Below, in pieces: positions 45,462 to 58,165 of a DNA stretch of 64,000 bases. Each line of letters starts with the position of its first letter. The stretch's first letter is position 1. The DNA lies in the NCBI GenBank assembly GCA_023213395.1, contig CM041465.1, positions 110,119,741-110,183,740 on the forward strand, in the 5' to 3' direction. The stretch comes from Cycas panzhihuaensis (Eukaryota > Cycadophyta). The notes under the pieces are model-generated. The model was not told where the DNA came from. It did no database searches and saw only the letters and a list, made by a program, of their open reading frames with translations. The position numbers were made by a program, and so were the translations under genes.

Positions 45462-46440
45462 ATGTGGGTTGTTTCCTGCGAACTTCTACCTACCAAATAA
45501 TCACATCAAACCAACCAAGCGAGCCATGGTCACATAAATGGGGACAAGGGCCCTTCCACCCATGCCTCAGCTTGTTCTGTCAACATTCCTGATTCATCCC
45601 ATTCTGAAGAAGATCCTGCATCTTCTTCCTCAAGCCTTACCCATTTCGATCATATTAGTGTTATAAGTTATGGGTACCTTGCCATATTTAGCGATGACGA
45701 GTCCCATGGTGAGGACGAGGACCTTCCTCACCGTGTTTCCTTTCTTCGAACTAGTAGGAGACATTATCCTTACTCTAGGTCCTAACCTAGAACCCTTCTT
45801 GTTGGAGAGACTGATCACCCCTTTATATCATATGTTATTGCTTGTATTGATCCACTGATCCTTGACTCTTCCTCTTCATCATCCCTATAGGTGATGAATC
45901 TAAGGAACTTCCTTTTGCCCCTTACTAGGGGCCCCTTCTCGACTCTTCCTTAGAGTCTTTTCGGGATGTTGGGTAGCATGTCAACCACCATGGCCCCGTT
46001 GCTCCCACTTCCTCTCGTGCCTTGTCTATTCGAAGTAAGGTCATTTATGGGGTAAATTACTTCGAAGATGATGAGGCTCTACTTGAGCACTTAGTGGGCT
46101 CTGCACCCAACCTTCCTTCTGGTCACCATAGACTTAGCAATTAGAAGGTCTTAGCGATTGGGTCCACTCTTACCAACCCAATCCCATCTCCTATTCTATC
46201 ACCTCCCATTGTCCTTGCCTCCATTCATTTTGAGGAAGGGAATGCCATATGCATGGGGGCAACCCAAGATATAGTCCTCGCCCCAGGTAAGGTCATTAAG
46301 ATAGGGGTGGAATGTTCTCTTGATGAGGTGAGGGAATACTCCCTTTTATTCCAGGAGTTCTGAGATGTTTTTGTGTGGGACTACTCTAACATGAAGGGAA
46401 TCAACCCCTCCATTATCACCCACAACCTTACCACCGTTCC
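45462..46440 (+). pseudogene. pol: E4 protease-RT linker (broken)
   Basis: The same acidic Ser/Pro-rich linker as in E2 and E-inv. Conserved end VNYFEDDEALLEHLVG near 46051 and LLFQEF near 46345. Multiple stops and no known domain. Confidence 0.65.
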
Positions 46441-47100
46441 TGGCACTTGCCTTGTGTGCTAGAAACAATGCCTACTTCATCCTAAACTCTCATCCACCAT
46501 CAAAATGGAGGTTAAAAAACTCCTAGACGTAGGACTCATCACTTCCATCGACTATCCTAAATGGATATCTAACATTGTTCCTGTTGCTAAAAAGAATGAG
46601 ACTATTCAGATATGCGTTGACTTTTGCGACATCAACAATGTATGTCTTAAGGATAATTTCCCACTTCCTTTTATTGATCAGATCATCGATCAAACTGCCG
46701 ATTTCGAAGTCATGTCCTTAATGGACAACTTCTCGAGTTACAATCAAATTCAAATCTCTCCCAAAGACCGCCATAAGATGGCCTTTACAATAATGTAGGG
46801 TACCTTCGCCTATAAGGTGATGCCCTTCAAACTAAAAAATGTAGCAGCCACTTATTAAAGGGCAATGCATTTCATCTTTCACGACCTTATCAACAACAAG
46901 TTGGAGGTATTTATGGACAATATGATGGGTCTCTCGCGTGTTAGAGCCTATCACCCTTCAGACTTGTGGGCCATCTTCACACGATACTACAAGTACCACG
47001 TAAGTCTCAATCCACTCAAATGTGTATTCACCACCACTTCTGGTAAACTTGTTAGTTTTCTCATGTCGAAAAAAGGAATTTAAATTGATCCTGATAAAGT
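46441..47100 (+). pseudogene. pol: E4 pol: reverse transcriptase (second catalytic Asp lost)
   Basis: Landmarks GLITSIDYPKWISNIVPVAK, ICVDFCDINNVCLKDNFPLP, SLMDNFSSYNQIQIS. The polymerase box reads F-M-D-N (Asn codon 46919-46921), so polymerase activity would be lost. Stops at 46796 and 46857. Confidence 0.88.
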
Positions 47101-47800
47101 CAAGACGATCCTCGACATGCCGCTACCTAGAACTCAATGACAGATTAAGTCATTTCTGGGTAGGCTCGGATTCCTTAGGTGTTTCTTGGCAAACTTCATC
47201 ATGAACGACAAACACCTTACTAACCTATTACAGAAGGGGGCCTCATTTGTTTGGTCGACTAAGGCCCAACAAGCTTTCAAAGGACTTAAGGAAACCCTTG
47301 CTTCTGCTTTGACGTTGGCACCCCCTCGCTTTGATAGGCCTTTCATTCTCTATACCTCGGTGACTGATGAGTCCTTGGGTGTTATGCTGGCCTAGGAGGA
47401 TGATTCAGAAACTGAGAAGTCTATTTACTTTATCAGCCGCACCCTCGTGCCTACCGAACTTAACTACTCTCTAGCCGAGAAGGAATGCCTCTCCTTGGTT
47501 CACGTAACTAAGAAGTTTAGGTACTACTTACTCAGGAACACTACCAAGGTGATTGTTCAATCTGATCCCTTATGTTATTTACTCACCCGTTCTGACCTGA
47601 TAGGTAGGATTGATCGTTGTGCCATCCTCCTTCAGGAATTTGATCTCCATATCATCAACGGGAAATCAAAGAAGGGGATGGTAGTGGTAGAACAACTTAC
47701 AGATGCCCATGTCCCTAACTCGTTCGACGCTCCCATTGATGACTCTTTTCCTGATGAGTCTTTCTTGACTATTTAGGGTACTCCTTCTCCTCTACTTGTT
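47101..47800 (+). pseudogene. pol: E4 pol: RNase H next to RT
   Basis: GRLGFLRCFLANFIMNDKHL, then YTSVTDESLGVMLA (TAG at 47393), SLAEKECLSLVHVTKKFR and VIVQSDPLCYLLTRSDL. The stretch 47447-47776 is open. Confidence 0.85.
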
Positions 47801-47859
47801 GATAGTGAGTGGTATGGTGACATCGTGTGGTACCTTACTCGGCCATCTTGCCCGAAGCT

Positions 47860-48985
47860 AACAAGGTTAGGTCATACACTCAGACTACCGCTAGGTAATA
47901 CTTCCTTATGGATGAAGTATTGTACAAGAGATCCTTTGATGGGATCCTCCTCCATTGCATCACTCCTGATGAAGTGGACCAAATACTCCGTGAATGCCAC
48001 CATGGCATTTGTGGAGGCCACTTTGGGGGCCAATCCATGGCCCAGAGGATCCTTCGTATGGGCTATTATTGGCCGTCCCTCTTCAAGGACACCCATGCCT
48101 ATGCTTTAAGATGTCGGCGATGCCAAGAGCATGCCAACATCACCCACATGCCTTCCAAGGCTCTTCATCCCATCGTATCTCCATGGCCCTTCACCCAATG
48201 GGGTTTAGACCTCATTAGTGCCATATCACCGCCCTCTTCATCTCAACACAAGTTTATCTTGACTGCCACAAAGTACTTTACGAAATGGGTGGAAGCCATT
48301 CCCTTGATCACTACCCCTGGTAAGACGATAGCCACTTTCATCTACTAGTATATCATTTGGCACTTTGGGATTCTTGACATCTTGATTACAGACAACAAAA
48401 CTCCTTTTTGTAATAAGGAGATGGATGAACTTTATGAGAAATTCAAGGTCTCTTATAAAACCTCTTCTCCTTATTACCCCCAGGCAAATGGTCAGGTTAA
48501 ATCATTCAATAAAACTCTCATCAACATCCTAAAGAAAACTGTTACCTAATTTCAAAGAGATTGTCATCTCCAACTCCCTTCCACCCTATGGGCCTATTGT
48601 ACCTCTATCCATGTAGCTATGGGAATGACTCTATTATCCCTAGTTTATGGGACCTAGGTGGTACTCCCATTGGAAGTGGAGATCCCCTCTCTATGAGTTT
48701 CTCTTTGAGGCCTTATCGATGAGGAGTCTATCCATCAGGCTTGCCTCTTAGACCTCGAAGCCTTAGATGAGAGATGTTTAGCTACTTACCAGGCTAACGT
48801 CGCATCTAAATCTCCTCAATCTGGAATATCTCCATGACCTTTTGACCAAATTCAGACCCAAATGGGTCAATCCCTTTGTTGTTCTCGAGAGTCTAAATAA
48901 TGACACCTATAGGATCAGCACCCTGGAGGGCCTTGAATTTGAGAAAGCTGTTAATAGGAAATTCCTCAGAATTTTCTATGCATAA
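47860..48985 (+). pseudogene. pol: E4 pol: integrase (Lys at third catalytic position)
   Basis: The 47908-48348 stretch is open for 146 residues and contains a complete H-H-C-C zinc region (ECHHGICGGHFGGQ, RCRRCQEH) and the first catalytic Asp (GLDLISAI). The second Asp is in ITDNKTPF. NGQVKSFNKTL has Lys (AAA 48499-48501) instead of Glu. A deletion near 48810 removes part of the C-terminal module. The TAA at 48983-48985 is the common end. Confidence 0.9.
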
Positions 48986-49713
48986 CTTCTTCAGTGTCTT
49001 TTCCATGCTCTGAAATGAGCCTAAACTACCATCCTAAGCATGTTCCCATTCCTCCTAACTGCAGTTGGGATGGCAGCTTAGGGTGGCTCTCTCATTCCTT
49101 TTGGGTTCCTCTCACGAAACCCCTGTTCCCATTCCTCTAGGAGCCTTGTCCTCCTATTTGGGCATCTCCCCTAATTAGGATGATGTGTTAGAGTGTCATC
49201 ACTCCCTTTTTATTGTCATTTCCTTTGCATATCCCGCTATGCTCCCATGTGAACGTATGTGCCACCCTATCTCCTAGCCTCACATGTGTCTATTGCCACT
49301 GCTCATGGTGATCGTGTGTGTCTCAGCTAGGAATATGGATATGCATGAAAGGAAATGTGTGTAACTCAAACAAATATCATAGGACAAAAAATCATACATT
49401 AATTAACTCAAAATATCATCAACCATGCCCTCGTGTATCCATGCACCATCATACACATACATATACAAACATAGAAATATAAATATACATCATCCATCAC
49501 ATATCATGATACACATCATCATACATCAAATGGGGTATCAATCACCTCATCTATATACATCAAATAATCATCATATGTCATATCATATAATTGGTTTGGT
49601 ACACCATCTGTGGGAAGCCATAATCCTTGTAGGGAAGAGTATAATCATATGGTGACATATGGTGACTACCTGGAGGTCCGTGCTTTCCCTGTATAAGTCA
49701 AAACCCCTATACT
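48986..49713 (+). other. E4 spacer after integrase
   Basis: No gene is seen. CTCTGAAATGAGCCTAAACT (49009) is shared with E1 and E2; AT-rich CATACACATACATATAC-like repeats lie at 49450-49480. Confidence 0.6.
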
Positions 49714-51646
49714 CTACTCTACTACTACCCTGCCCCTAGGGTATCATCTCCTAGCCTGTGTGATCCCTCTCCTAGGGACCACATACCTCTGAGGCTCCTC
49801 CAGCATCTCTGGGATCTCTCTACCTCACTCCCCTTGTCTCATAGCCTCTTGGGGGTAGTCACTGTTGTATGTGTGTATGTCCTGCTCTGCGATGATCTTG
49901 AGGCCACCCTATCCACTAGTCAGTCATATTAAGCCTGGATACGATCTCAATCTCCCTCTACTCCTCGGAGCCTCTCCTCCATCCCCAGAGACACTCTTCC
50001 ATTACTGCCATCTGGATAAGACTCTCTGCATCCCCTCCGACTCCTCCCTGAGCCTCCAACACTTGTTCCTGATCTCGCAGGGTGTTCCTCTCTACCCAGG
50101 TCACATCCAACTCTGCCTGTAAGCATCCCACACGTGCCTCGTGCTCATAGGACTATATGATCCAAACATCCCTTGCCCTCACCAACAGGGTGAATGTTGC
50201 CGTGTGGGCACCTGTCGAGCTGGGCTTGTCTCTTACTTAGATGGGAGGTTGCCCATTCGTGTAGGCCCAAGGAAACATCTCTTAGACTACTATCTCTACT
50301 AGCTTCCAGATATTTGTCATACCTGCAAATCCAACACATCACATGTCAGTACATATCCACGCATATGCCAAACCAAAATCAAATAATATATATACACCTG
50401 GCGATCGAAAGATGACAATAGAAGGTAGTGTCTCACCTAGTGCGACCACTGGATCCTCGACTCAGACGATGGCCTCTGCCCTATGTACTCCACTAGTTGT
50501 AGGTACCTCCTCCTCCTCTAGTACCTCCTTAGCCACCACCTCAACTACTGGGACGTCCATACTCTCCTCTGTTGGTGCCGCTGTGTCTTTAGATCTCCTG
50601 ATAATCTGTAGCCTCTGGGCTCGGGTCAGCGGGCCCCTACTCTCCTCTATAGTGCCTGAAGGGCTCACCTCTCCTCCTGCAGTCCCTAAGAGGCCTACCT
50701 CTCTTCATGTGGTCACTGCTGGAACTACACCTCTTCCTATGGCTCTTGATGGACCTGCCCCATCACCACCATCTCCTCCATTACCACCGTCTCCTAGGGT
50801 AACTCCTGCCTTACCTACCTCATCATTACTATCCCACCTCACCGCTCGATATGGGTCCGATATGTAGTCAGTCATGGTAAGGAGGTCTAGTGATGTGGCC
50901 TCTACTAAGTGATGGACATATACCTGGTACTCGGTCCCCCTAAACCTAGTCTACCACCTGTGTACCATAGGGGCCCACTCTGAGATGGGGTGTGGTCCCC
51001 CTGCCAGTGTCACCGCTCTAAAGCAGTTAAAAAACCAACACTACAGAAGGGTGTTGTATGATAGACCACCCTTCCCTACCACCCGAGTAACATCTAACTA
51101 GGCAACTAAGTTTGCTACTATGAGGGTGACCCAATCAAGCCTCTCTCTAGCCTCACACCTTCGTACTACGTCCATCCAGCTGCTTGGTATGTCTCTATAG
51201 TTTTATTTTTTAGATATCTGGAATAGAATGCACAATGTGATTAATTTCTTCATGCGAGGAATCCCTGACATGACTATACTCCAGAGAGGTATCCCTCGCC
51301 TCTCCCACCTAACCTACCCAGTGAAGAATATCACTGCCTCTCTGTGTGCTGCCTCATTGCTATGTAGTGCCCCTAGTGATGCTGGCCTCCCTATCGTCGA
51401 CACCCCTAATATCCTCTGAATGTCCCTCAGAGTCACTGAGACATCCCCCACTTGGGGTAGGTTGAAGACATGCTTATGTCTATCCCAATACGACACAATA
51501 TCCACTAGTAGCCTCTGGTTAGATATGTATTGAGGCATCCTCGTAACCTTCAATAGGCTACACCTTGCAAAGATCTACCTGTCCTCGCGAGACATCATCT
51601 CGATGAAACTCAACATAGCCATGCTGATATTCTTATAGTTATCCAT
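49714..51646 (-). pseudogene. E4 antisense gene: PMD-like protein (broken, best-preserved signature)
   Basis: ATG 51646 (MDNYKNISMAMLSFIEMM). The PMD-like signature is fully open at 51553-51314: RLLVDIVSYWDRHKHVFNLP then QVGDVSVTLRDIQRILGV. The block LITLCILFQIS and an acidic Gly/Asp-rich segment follow, with a basic SRGPLTRAQRLQIIRRSKDT stretch that could act in nuclear import. The intron is 50436-50323; the charged C-terminal part ends at TAG 49714-49716, aligned with the stop in E-inv. At least six in-frame stops. It runs opposite to gag-pol, as in E2 and E-inv. Confidence 0.72.
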
Positions 51647-52874
51647 CGTGATCACCGCCCGCAAAAGACCACAAAACTCATCAAAACATAACCCATACTC
51701 ACCTCTTTGTCCTTTGGACTGTCCCTCGACCTCATTTGGTCGAGATTTGGGAGCCCTTGGGCCCCCTTCTTTACTTTTCAGCAGGTTTGTCTTCACACCA
51801 CATAAAACTTCGCGATACCACAGAGTTTGGCCTGGGTCTCGAGGCGATCGGTGCCCCGCGGTAAAGATCACGGCATTGCGATCTTTGCCAAAGTGCGAAT
51901 GTCACCCCCCCCTAAAGAGGGGGTTTTCTGCCTAAAAACAAAAAGAAATTTCCTTAGCGGGCCATGGCTAGGCCCACTGGGACCAACACTACCTAATGCC
52001 CTGGTCCCGCCTCTCTCTATGTCCAATTTGGACTCCAGGAGATCATTTCTTGCACATATGGGGCCCAAAAACTACATAAATTCATTAAAGAGTAATAACT
52101 TTCAAATGATTAGATGGGGTCTGGTTTTGATGATCCACTCACTAGATCCGTTTGTGCCATCGTCATCTCGTTGTCCTAGTCTCAACGGCTGCCTCCTCAT
52201 CCCGATCCAATGGTTGGATCTCCCTCCGCGTGCTTATGAAGTTGGGTGGTGCTCCGTTGCGTAAAGGAAGGGCTTTGAATTCATTCGTGATCCCATGAAA
52301 ATGAATCCTATTTTTATTGATTTTCCTTATATAGGCGGGGGCCTCGACGAGCACTTTCCCTGTTTTCACTTTTGAGATAGCCCTTGAGACTGTCTCTTAT
52401 CCCTGATCATCATTTCCTTCTGGCCCTGTTTCTCGTTGCATCTCCTTAGCCCCCATTTTGCTCATCCCTTTAGGTGCATTTATAGTGTTACACCGACTCA
52501 CTTTTTTCTAGGACTCTTTTATCTCATTTTACGTGCCACTCCTGTCCATGCCCGAGTTTATACTCATTTGGCTCGTTGCATCATCTTAGATTCATTTTTG
52601 TAGTCTGTCTTTGCTCTTGGGATCTCTAGAGGGAGTGCTCCCTCTGATCGGGATCACTCTTTACTCTCTTAAGCAACCTTTGGCACCCCAGGGTGGCCTT
52701 TTCGCTGCCCGCTCTCTCCTAGTGGTCGAATAACCTACTCCTATCCTCAGGTAGCCTCATTGTTAGGTCCTCCTACCTTTTGCGGCCACCATTGCTAACC
52801 ATACAAGCCTACCTTTTCTTCGACTCTAACTCTATTGTATATTTTCTCTACCGAGATACTTTCTTTTCTCATCC
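51647..52874. promoter_or_regulatory. E4 divergent intergenic region between antisense gene and aRNH
   Basis: It contains the antisense TATA box (52326), leader donor CTA/GTGAGTGG (52142, minus), palindrome AAACT-tcgc-GATACC-acag-AGTTT (51805-51828) and inverted repeat TAAAGATC/GATCTTTG (51862-51887). The half nearer aRNH is conserved with 33400-33930. No gene is seen. Confidence 0.55.
52326..52333 (-). promoter_or_regulatory. TATA box of the antisense gene (E4)
   Basis: On the minus strand CGCCTATATAAGGAAA; third copy of the conserved motif. Confidence 0.6.
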
Positions 52875-53297
52875 ATGACTCTCTTCATCTTCACCGATAG
52901 TAGAAGTTGCGGTAATCCTGGCCCCTCCGTCGCCGCGTAGATTCTTCGTTACCCTTCCGAACATGATTTTCTATAGTCTAGAATCTTCCTCCCCAAGGGC
53001 ACCAATAATGAAGCCGAGTACACAACCATTATCGAAGCCCTCACTGATGCACTCTGTTTCCATCATGGATCCATTGTTCTTCTTTGTGACTCCCAGGTGG
53101 TGGTGTCCCATCTCACCCAGGTTTACGAGGTGCAATGCCTACACTTGAGAGCCCTCGCTTCGATCGTTAGGTCCTTATTGGCTTGTTTTTAATTTGTTGA
53201 CATCTGACACATCTCTCGGGCCCTCAACACTGAGGCAAACAGCCTCATTCACCTCATCTTTGAGTGTCGCCTTCTTCTTCTTGTTGGCCATCCTTGA
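52875..53297 (+). pseudogene. E4 second RNase H (aRNH, broken)
   Basis: ATG 52875 (MTLFIFTDSRSCGNPGPSVA) keeps the first Asp; TNNEAEY and LLCDSQVVVSHL keep Glu and Asp; the last Asp is Asn (NTEANSL). In-frame stops near 52939 and 52976, and others near 53190. Start and stop (TGA 53295-53297) align with E2 and E-inv. Confidence 0.8.
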
Positions 53298-53709
53298 GAG
53301 ACTTGCTCAGTCGCCCTATCGCCCAAGTCTCAGGCCATCTTACATTTCTTTTTACGATCTATTCGCACCTTTGAAAGCTAGCTACTAATGAGGTTAAACT
53401 ATGGAAACCATTAGGTTTGCTCATTTACCCTTTCTCTTGTCACCATTGTACATTCTCTTTATACTCTTACGATGGGGGCATTCCCCTCATCCATCATAAC
53501 TTCCAGTTGATTCCCAGGTGGTGCATAGGTAACCCCTATGTTGTCTCCACCCTTGTTGTCATATCCACGCATCCTGCCACAACACTCATCAGTACCCTTG
53601 GCTCTTCTTATGATCATGGTATATATATACATATGCTACTAACAGTTTGTTGCCAGTATTCACTATCATACCATGCTTCCGAGCGGTGAGGTTCTCCGCC
53701 AGCAGGCGG
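53298..53709 (+). other. E4 3' untranslated region with degraded polypurine tract
   Basis: No gene is seen. TATATATACATATGC near 53621 is a short AT repeat. The bases before the LTR (CCAGCAGGCGG) correspond to the polypurine tract of E2 but have lost the G run. Confidence 0.6.
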
Positions 53710-56537
53710 TGTTTCCCGACTCGAGAATGGATATGGATGGTCGAATCGTGTAAGCTGTGTATGCTTCTTCCTTTTTACCTTTATTATTTCTTTGGAAAGG
53801 TAGATAGAAGCATTGCCTCATTGCATGACTGACTATCATATTTAAGTGATTATCTAGTATCCATTACTTGATCATGTTGCTTGTCATATTTTCAACCTAT
53901 GACGACCTATGGGACCTACCTTTCCGCAAGGTAGGCATCCCCATGGTGCTCTACGACCCTTCATGCCACCTCCACGTCACCTCAGGCCTCACTTAACTTA
54001 TATGACCTACTCATACCCAGATCTTGTGTCCCTTCCATACAATTTCTAGGAATCCTAGCTTTTGATGTCTCATTTGGTCTAGCCCACATGTCACCCAGAC
54101 TGTCCCTAACCACCTGGATAGGAGGGCCAGCCCCTCTTAGGCCTATCACATCTCCTCTTAGGGCTCCTAGAACCTTGACCATTGCTATTTTGGCATTCTG
54201 ATCTCTCACTGCTGTAAACTAAGTAGTGTAATGAAGTTTATCATGGTACTATGAAGTTTACTGTGGTGCGACTGTTGCACTTTATTTTTTTGATCTGCCG
54301 TGGTAATTCTCATTTTTTTTGCGAAATTGCCACATGGATAAGTGGCCAACTCAGCCCTACCCAAACCCTAATCACTCGATTAGGGTTAGGATGGGTATAT
54401 ATCCCAAAAAGTACCTCATTTCACTTCTCTTGGCTCTCAAACATCACGTTCTACTATTGTAATTATGCTCTCTTCCTCCTCTCCTTCATAAGTATGCCTG
54501 CAACATTATGTTTTCTGTCATTCCAGCTTAGGATCCAACTTCAGCAGCTCTGCCACATGGGAGAAAACTCTCTTCCAATCATTTCCAAGCAAGATCTCCT
54601 CATTTCTCCTCCAGTTTCACCCAACAAGTGTCTTCTATAGCTCTACTTTGGGAAACACCCTACAAAGCTTGCAGGACCTACCCTCTTCCACTAGTTGTAG
54701 GGGTAGGTCTGCCCTCAACTCAGCACAGTAGGTACCCTTTCCTTGTTTTTAAGTTTCAGCACATATTTTCTCCATTAGAACTTGTTCAAAAGTATATTTT
54801 CTTTTTTTTCCCTTTTTGTCCTTTGGTTGTAAAAGGATTGCTCTTTCTTGTGTTTAGCTTTAAATACCTTAATCTCCTTCCCATTCTTCACTGGTTTTCT
54901 TTAAGAAAGCTGCAGGAGAGGGTTTATAAGGATTGGGTGAAGGGAGTAAGGTAGGATCCATCCTATTTAGACCTACTCCCTAAGGGAAAACCCCTTCCCA
55001 TCCTTCCTCTCTTGCGCCCATGCTTTCCTTGAGCTAACTAGGAGTGGGTGGAATCCAAGCCTGCATTAGATATCAGCATATACAGCTCTTGTTGCACTAG
55101 TTCCAAACCTACACACTCTTCCTTTGGTCCCTCTCTATGCCCTTAACGTTGTCTAGCACCCATTCAAACCTTTGGCAAAGCTTGTGTGGCGATTTGCTGC
55201 CTGTAGTGACTCTACAACCTAGGCATCTCTCCTACGTCCCACATCATTCATCCTCATGCTTTTTCACAGCTCATAGGCTATCACATAACCTTCATCTTGT
55301 TGTATTTTAATGCTGCGTGGAGATCCATTTACAAAGGGTTTTTCCATCCTGAGGCTACCCCTTACTTCTTGCTTAATATGCATAGTCTTTCTTTGGGGAG
55401 GGCAGAATTACTTTTAGTGGTACTTTTACTAATTTAAGATATAAAATTATAGCATTTATATTATATCTTTACCTATATAGTATCTTGCATCTTGGCAGCC
55501 CCTTCTTGGAAGGGAAAACCCCTTGTGGTTGCAGGTTCAAAGCAATGTTCATGAAGAGAAAGAACATAGGACTTTGGGTAAGCCTTCACCCTTCTTTCCT
55601 CTTCCGTTTTATTCGCTTCTTTGTATGTTTGTTAGCTTTCTTTGCTTTTCCCACTATGTTTTGTCTTTTATACGGGGAAAGTAAGGAAGCCCCTATTTTC
55701 CACTTCAACTTTGGTTACACACCAACTAAAGGTGAGAGCGCATATGTTGCATGCGAGTGAGGTTCTCTGTCAACCACTACACTTCCCAGGTATGCCTCGT
55801 CTCTCTCCTTCTACCTTCTTCCTTTTTATTCTCTTATCAAGTATCTATTACATCTGTTTAATAAATCACACAAAGGTAGAAAGGGTAATAAACTAACTAC
55901 TTAAATTTGATTTGCATAAGTATGTTGTGTGTTTGTTTTTATAGGAGAAGGGCATAGTAGGGACTGCATTCCTCCCCCTTTTTCCTACCTAGTCTGAAAG
56001 TACCCTTAGTTGCATTCCACTTAGCTCGCATGCTTGAATGCACACAAGACACTTGTTCCCTTTTTTTTCTTGACCTTTTGATATTGAAAAGAAAAGAGAG
56101 AGAGGGTGAGTATCTCTTAGACACCCTTTTCCTCATTCCTTTCCTTGATTAGATTTGCCTTAGGCCAATTAGCCTAGGGGAAGCCTATCCACGCTTATCT
56201 CAAGCCCTTTGCTTACAATCCCTTGTACCATGTTCGTTCGCCATAGGAACCCCTCCTTTGAGGGTCTCTTCCCTTCCCTTCCAGCCATCCAAGGGTGGGA
56301 GGACCTTACCCTTTGGGACTATCTGATGTACCCTTGTGTGTATCTCTCCTCTCAAAATTGAAAGCTACTCCAAGGAAGTTGGGCACCATCTGTGGGTCCT
56401 GAACTCACGCTCTAGCGCACAGATGCCCTGTGTGGTGTTCTCTTCTACTTATAGGTTTCCATCCATACCCCCAGCATTAGCCGCTGACCACCTAAATTCC
56501 TACTAAGTGTAGTGACCATCTCGTAGATACGATTCCA
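53710..56537 (+). repeat. LTR-D (3' LTR of E4)
   Basis: 2828 bp, TGTTTCCCGAC...GATTCCA, collinear with LTR-C. TATATA at 54396-54401 is preceded by AAACCCTAATCACTCGATT and AGGGTTAGG, forming a telo-box-like inverted motif. A partly duplicated palindrome (54214-54260) lies about 148 bp upstream of the TATA box. A short stretch around 55770-55920 is absent from LTR-C, which accounts for part of the length difference. Confidence 0.92.
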
Positions 56538-56542
56538 GTCCC
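56538..56542 (+). repeat. Target-site duplication of E4, right copy
   Basis: GTCCC, against GTCCA at 39487-39491; the E3 gag reading continues after it. Confidence 0.7.
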
Positions 56543-57122
56543 CTCCCACCAAGCAGGAGGAAGTTTGTATCCCCTTTCAAGCCATGTTTACCAAGGAGGA
56601 TTTGGACATCCTAGCCCACCTCTTCCTTCATCCTTCGTTGACCCTATGGTCCAATCAAGGGCATGTCCCTTCATGGACTATAGGTCAACTCCTTTATCCA
56701 TTGAGGCGTTAAGGACTAACTTACCACCTCACCCTCCTGAGGTACCCAAGTTTAATGGGACCTCCTCTCAAGACCCAACGGAGCATGTTAGAAGCTTTTC
56801 TATGGCATGCATCAACTATTTGGCATATGATCACATTTTAGTGAAGCTTTTCCCATGCTCTCTATAAGGCGATGCCCTCAAATGGTTCTATTACCGTCCT
56901 GCACACTCCATCCACTCATTCTAGTAACTCGTTGATAAATTCGTTAATTATTTTGATGTTGCCCATCCCTTTAAGAGCGGAATGAAGGTTCTTTTGTCCC
57001 TCAAGCAAGGTCATGATGAAATGAATTGTGACTTCATGAGGCATTTCCATGATTTTCTCCACTTCACAAAGGCAATACTACCCAAGTTAAAGAGGGATCC
57101 TTTTGTCAATGGTCTTCACCCC
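56543..57122 (+). pseudogene. gag: E3 gag, continuation (broken, cut by E5)
   Basis: It resumes with QGGFGHPSPPLPSSFVDPMV (56595) and the capsid core PLSIEALRTNLPPHPPEVPK, then EMNCDFMRHFHDFLHFTKAI and LKRDPFVNGLHP. It ends where the LTR of E5 begins. Confidence 0.82.
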
Positions 57123-58160
57123 TGTTTCCTAGCTTTCGAGAATGGATACAGAGTGGTCGACTCAGGTAAGTGTAGGTATGCTTCTCACCTTATCATTGCT
57201 TTCTTTTGAGATGAGTGTATGCTTGCATGTTATGATCTCATAGATGATCTTGTCGTCATCTATACTTATTCAGCCTATGACGACTATAGCGAGGGCACAT
57301 TCCCAGCGAGTGTGGCACCCTGGTGGCCATTCCACTTCCTGCATTCTACCCTACTCACCTCGAGACCCATTTGGCTCACGTTACCCCTACTCGTACGATG
57401 ACCCGCCATTGTTTGGTTGACTTGTCACGTCTTTTGAGTCATATTTTTGCTCTTATGACTCATTTACTGGCTGGTCTTCCCTTAGGCAGGTGTCTCAGCC
57501 CCCCACCAGTCTCCTTGGTCATTGGCCCACAGCCCAGGCTGGCTGATTGGGCCTGATTTAGCCTTTAGTCCTGTACCACCACAAATATCATGGTACCACG
57601 AAATTTACAGCGGGACAACTGCCTTAGTTTATTTTTAAAAAAATGCCATGGTAATTCTTGCAATTATTGCGAAACTACCACATGTTTTGCATCTTGACTC
57701 ACTGCCAGCTGTGCCCTAATCACTTGTTTAGGGTTTAGGCTAGGTATTTAAGCCTTCCCTAAGTCATTTTTAGGATCTTTTGGTTTATTTTTACAAGGTT
57801 CTCAAGGAAAAACGCCTTGTGCTCTAATGTTCCCTGCTACTCCATTGCTACTATAGGACCTGCAACCATTCTCCAGTGCCCAACTCTTCTTGGTATGGCT
57901 ATGACATCTTCCCAGCCCTTGGCACACCTTGGAGAGGGCCTCCTTGGAGAGGTTTTTCAGCATTTTCTTACTCAGGCAGCCATCAAGCATCCTCAAGTGT
58001 AGGTGTTTCCTTTAGCCTCATTAGCAGGGGTTCCATACCTGTTATTCCATAGTCCCTTGGTAGATTTCTCAGCCCTTTTCTAGTAGTGCTTGATTGAGGC
58101 AAAGGCCTCCCTTTTTCCCCTCAAGTATTTGTTAGTTTAAGTTTCTCTCTTGTCCCATTT

Positions 58161-58165
58161 ATGCC
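58161..58165 (+). repeat. Target-site duplication of the solo LTR, left copy
   Basis: ATGCC, repeated exactly at 60712-60716. Confidence 0.8.

Larger units (their letters stand above)
39492..56537 (+). mobile_element. E4: complete 17.0-kb Tat-type retrotransposon inserted in E3 gag
   Basis: LTR-C, PBS, gag, protease, RT, RNase H, integrase, antisense PMD-like gene, aRNH and LTR-D in order. A near-identical 5-bp duplication flanks it, and the gag reading of E3 continues across it. RT, protease and integrase each have a damaged active site, so it cannot move by itself. Confidence 0.93.
37861..57122 (+). mobile_element. E3: 5' part of a Tat-type element, interrupted by E4 and E5
   Basis: It consists of an LTR tail, PBS and gag (38404-39491, continuing 56538-57122). 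E4 is inserted inside gag with a target duplication, and E5 starts at 57123 within the same gag. The rest of E3, if present, lies beyond the window. All of gag is broken. Confidence 0.8.
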
